Assembly: GCA_022842565.1 (NCBI GenBank)
Contig: JALHPH010000146.1
Span: 1-5,225 of the forward strand
Direction of reading: 5' to 3'
Length of the DNA stretch: 5,225 nt
Source: Fimbriimonadaceae bacterium
GTDB taxonomy: Bacteria; Armatimonadota; Fimbriimonadia; Fimbriimonadales; Fimbriimonadaceae
Positions 5,166-5,225 of this stretch are shown here, in pieces; the first letter of the stretch is position 1, and the number at the start of each line of letters is the position of its first letter. The translations under genes were made by a program, and so were the position numbers. The notes under the pieces are model-generated. The model did no database searches. It was given only the letters and a program-made list of their open reading frames with translations, and had not been told where the DNA came from.

Positions 5166-5225
5166 GTGGTGATTGAACCTAAGCGCCGCCCACTGGACCC
5201 ATTTCTGAAAAAACTCTTTGGATTT
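5166..5225 (+). CDS. Possible N-terminus of a divergent gene, cut by the window edge
   Basis: From GTG 5166 (or GTG 5169) the frame stays open to the end of the window. It gives about 20 residues, VVIEPKRRPLDPFLKKLFGF if read literally, with the initiator read as Met. The short basic, proline-containing start ending in a hydrophobic stretch could be a cytosolic lead-in to a membrane segment, but too little is visible to assign a family. In favour are the divergent position from the sigma gene and a -10-like hexamer upstream. Against are the absence of a Shine-Dalgarno sequence and the short length. If real, its position beside an ECF sigma makes it a possible regulon member. Confidence 0.35.
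   Translation, partial: MVIEPKRRPLDPFLKKLFGF

Noticed and set aside
1..5225. tRNA or rRNA genes, CRISPR repeats, insertion sequences, riboswitches, toxin-antitoxin or defence genes
   Set aside because: I read both strands and saw no cloverleaf, repeat-spacer pattern, terminal inverted repeats or relevant protein motifs; nearly all bases are accounted for by conserved genes.

Overview
This GC-rich window is ordinary, densely packed bacterial chromosome. I see no mobile element, CRISPR array, RNA gene or phage gene. It holds six genes I can place in families and the possible first codons of a seventh. MqnA shows that the organism makes menaquinone by the futalosine route. That route, compact GC-rich coding, a TIGR02094-type glucan phosphorylase and -10-like hexamers placed right at start codons would fit a lineage such as Armatimonadota, Deinococcota or a relative. 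Acidobacteriota and others also use futalosine, so the phylum is an inference I hold weakly.

Layout, plus strand: the 3' end of a class I SAM-dependent methyltransferase (2-367); mqnA, chorismate dehydratase (377-1300); a DUF72/YecE-family TIM-barrel protein whose TTG start overlaps the mqnA stop (1297-2109); and a glycogen/alpha-glucan phosphorylase (2141-4285). Layout, minus strand: an ECF sigma factor (5081-4512) overlaps by 4 nt with a small zinc-binding anti-sigma factor (4515-4282). The anti-sigma stop codon interlocks with the phosphorylase stop codon. At the right edge a rightward reading frame opens at 5166, divergent from the sigma gene, and runs out of the window.

How the genes work together: mqnA and the DUF72 gene look like one transcript with coupled translation. 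The phosphorylase releases glucose-1-phosphate from stored glucan and probably has its own start signal. The sigma/anti-sigma pair is a self-contained regulatory switch. The anti-sigma has the Cys-x25-His-x3-Cys-x2-Cys layout known from the redox-sensing protein RsrA, so a thiol-oxidation or zinc-dependent stress response is plausible but unproven.

The observation most worth checking concerns start signals. All three plus-strand starts that follow an intergenic gap (mqnA, glgP and the edge frame at 5166) carry a hexamer matching TATAAT at 5 of 6 positions, ending 6 or 12 nt before the start codon, and no Shine-Dalgarno sequence. The two operon-internal starts (DUF72 gene and anti-sigma) do have purine-rich ribosome-binding sites. 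This suggests leaderless or nearly leaderless transcripts for first genes. No convincing novel system was found.
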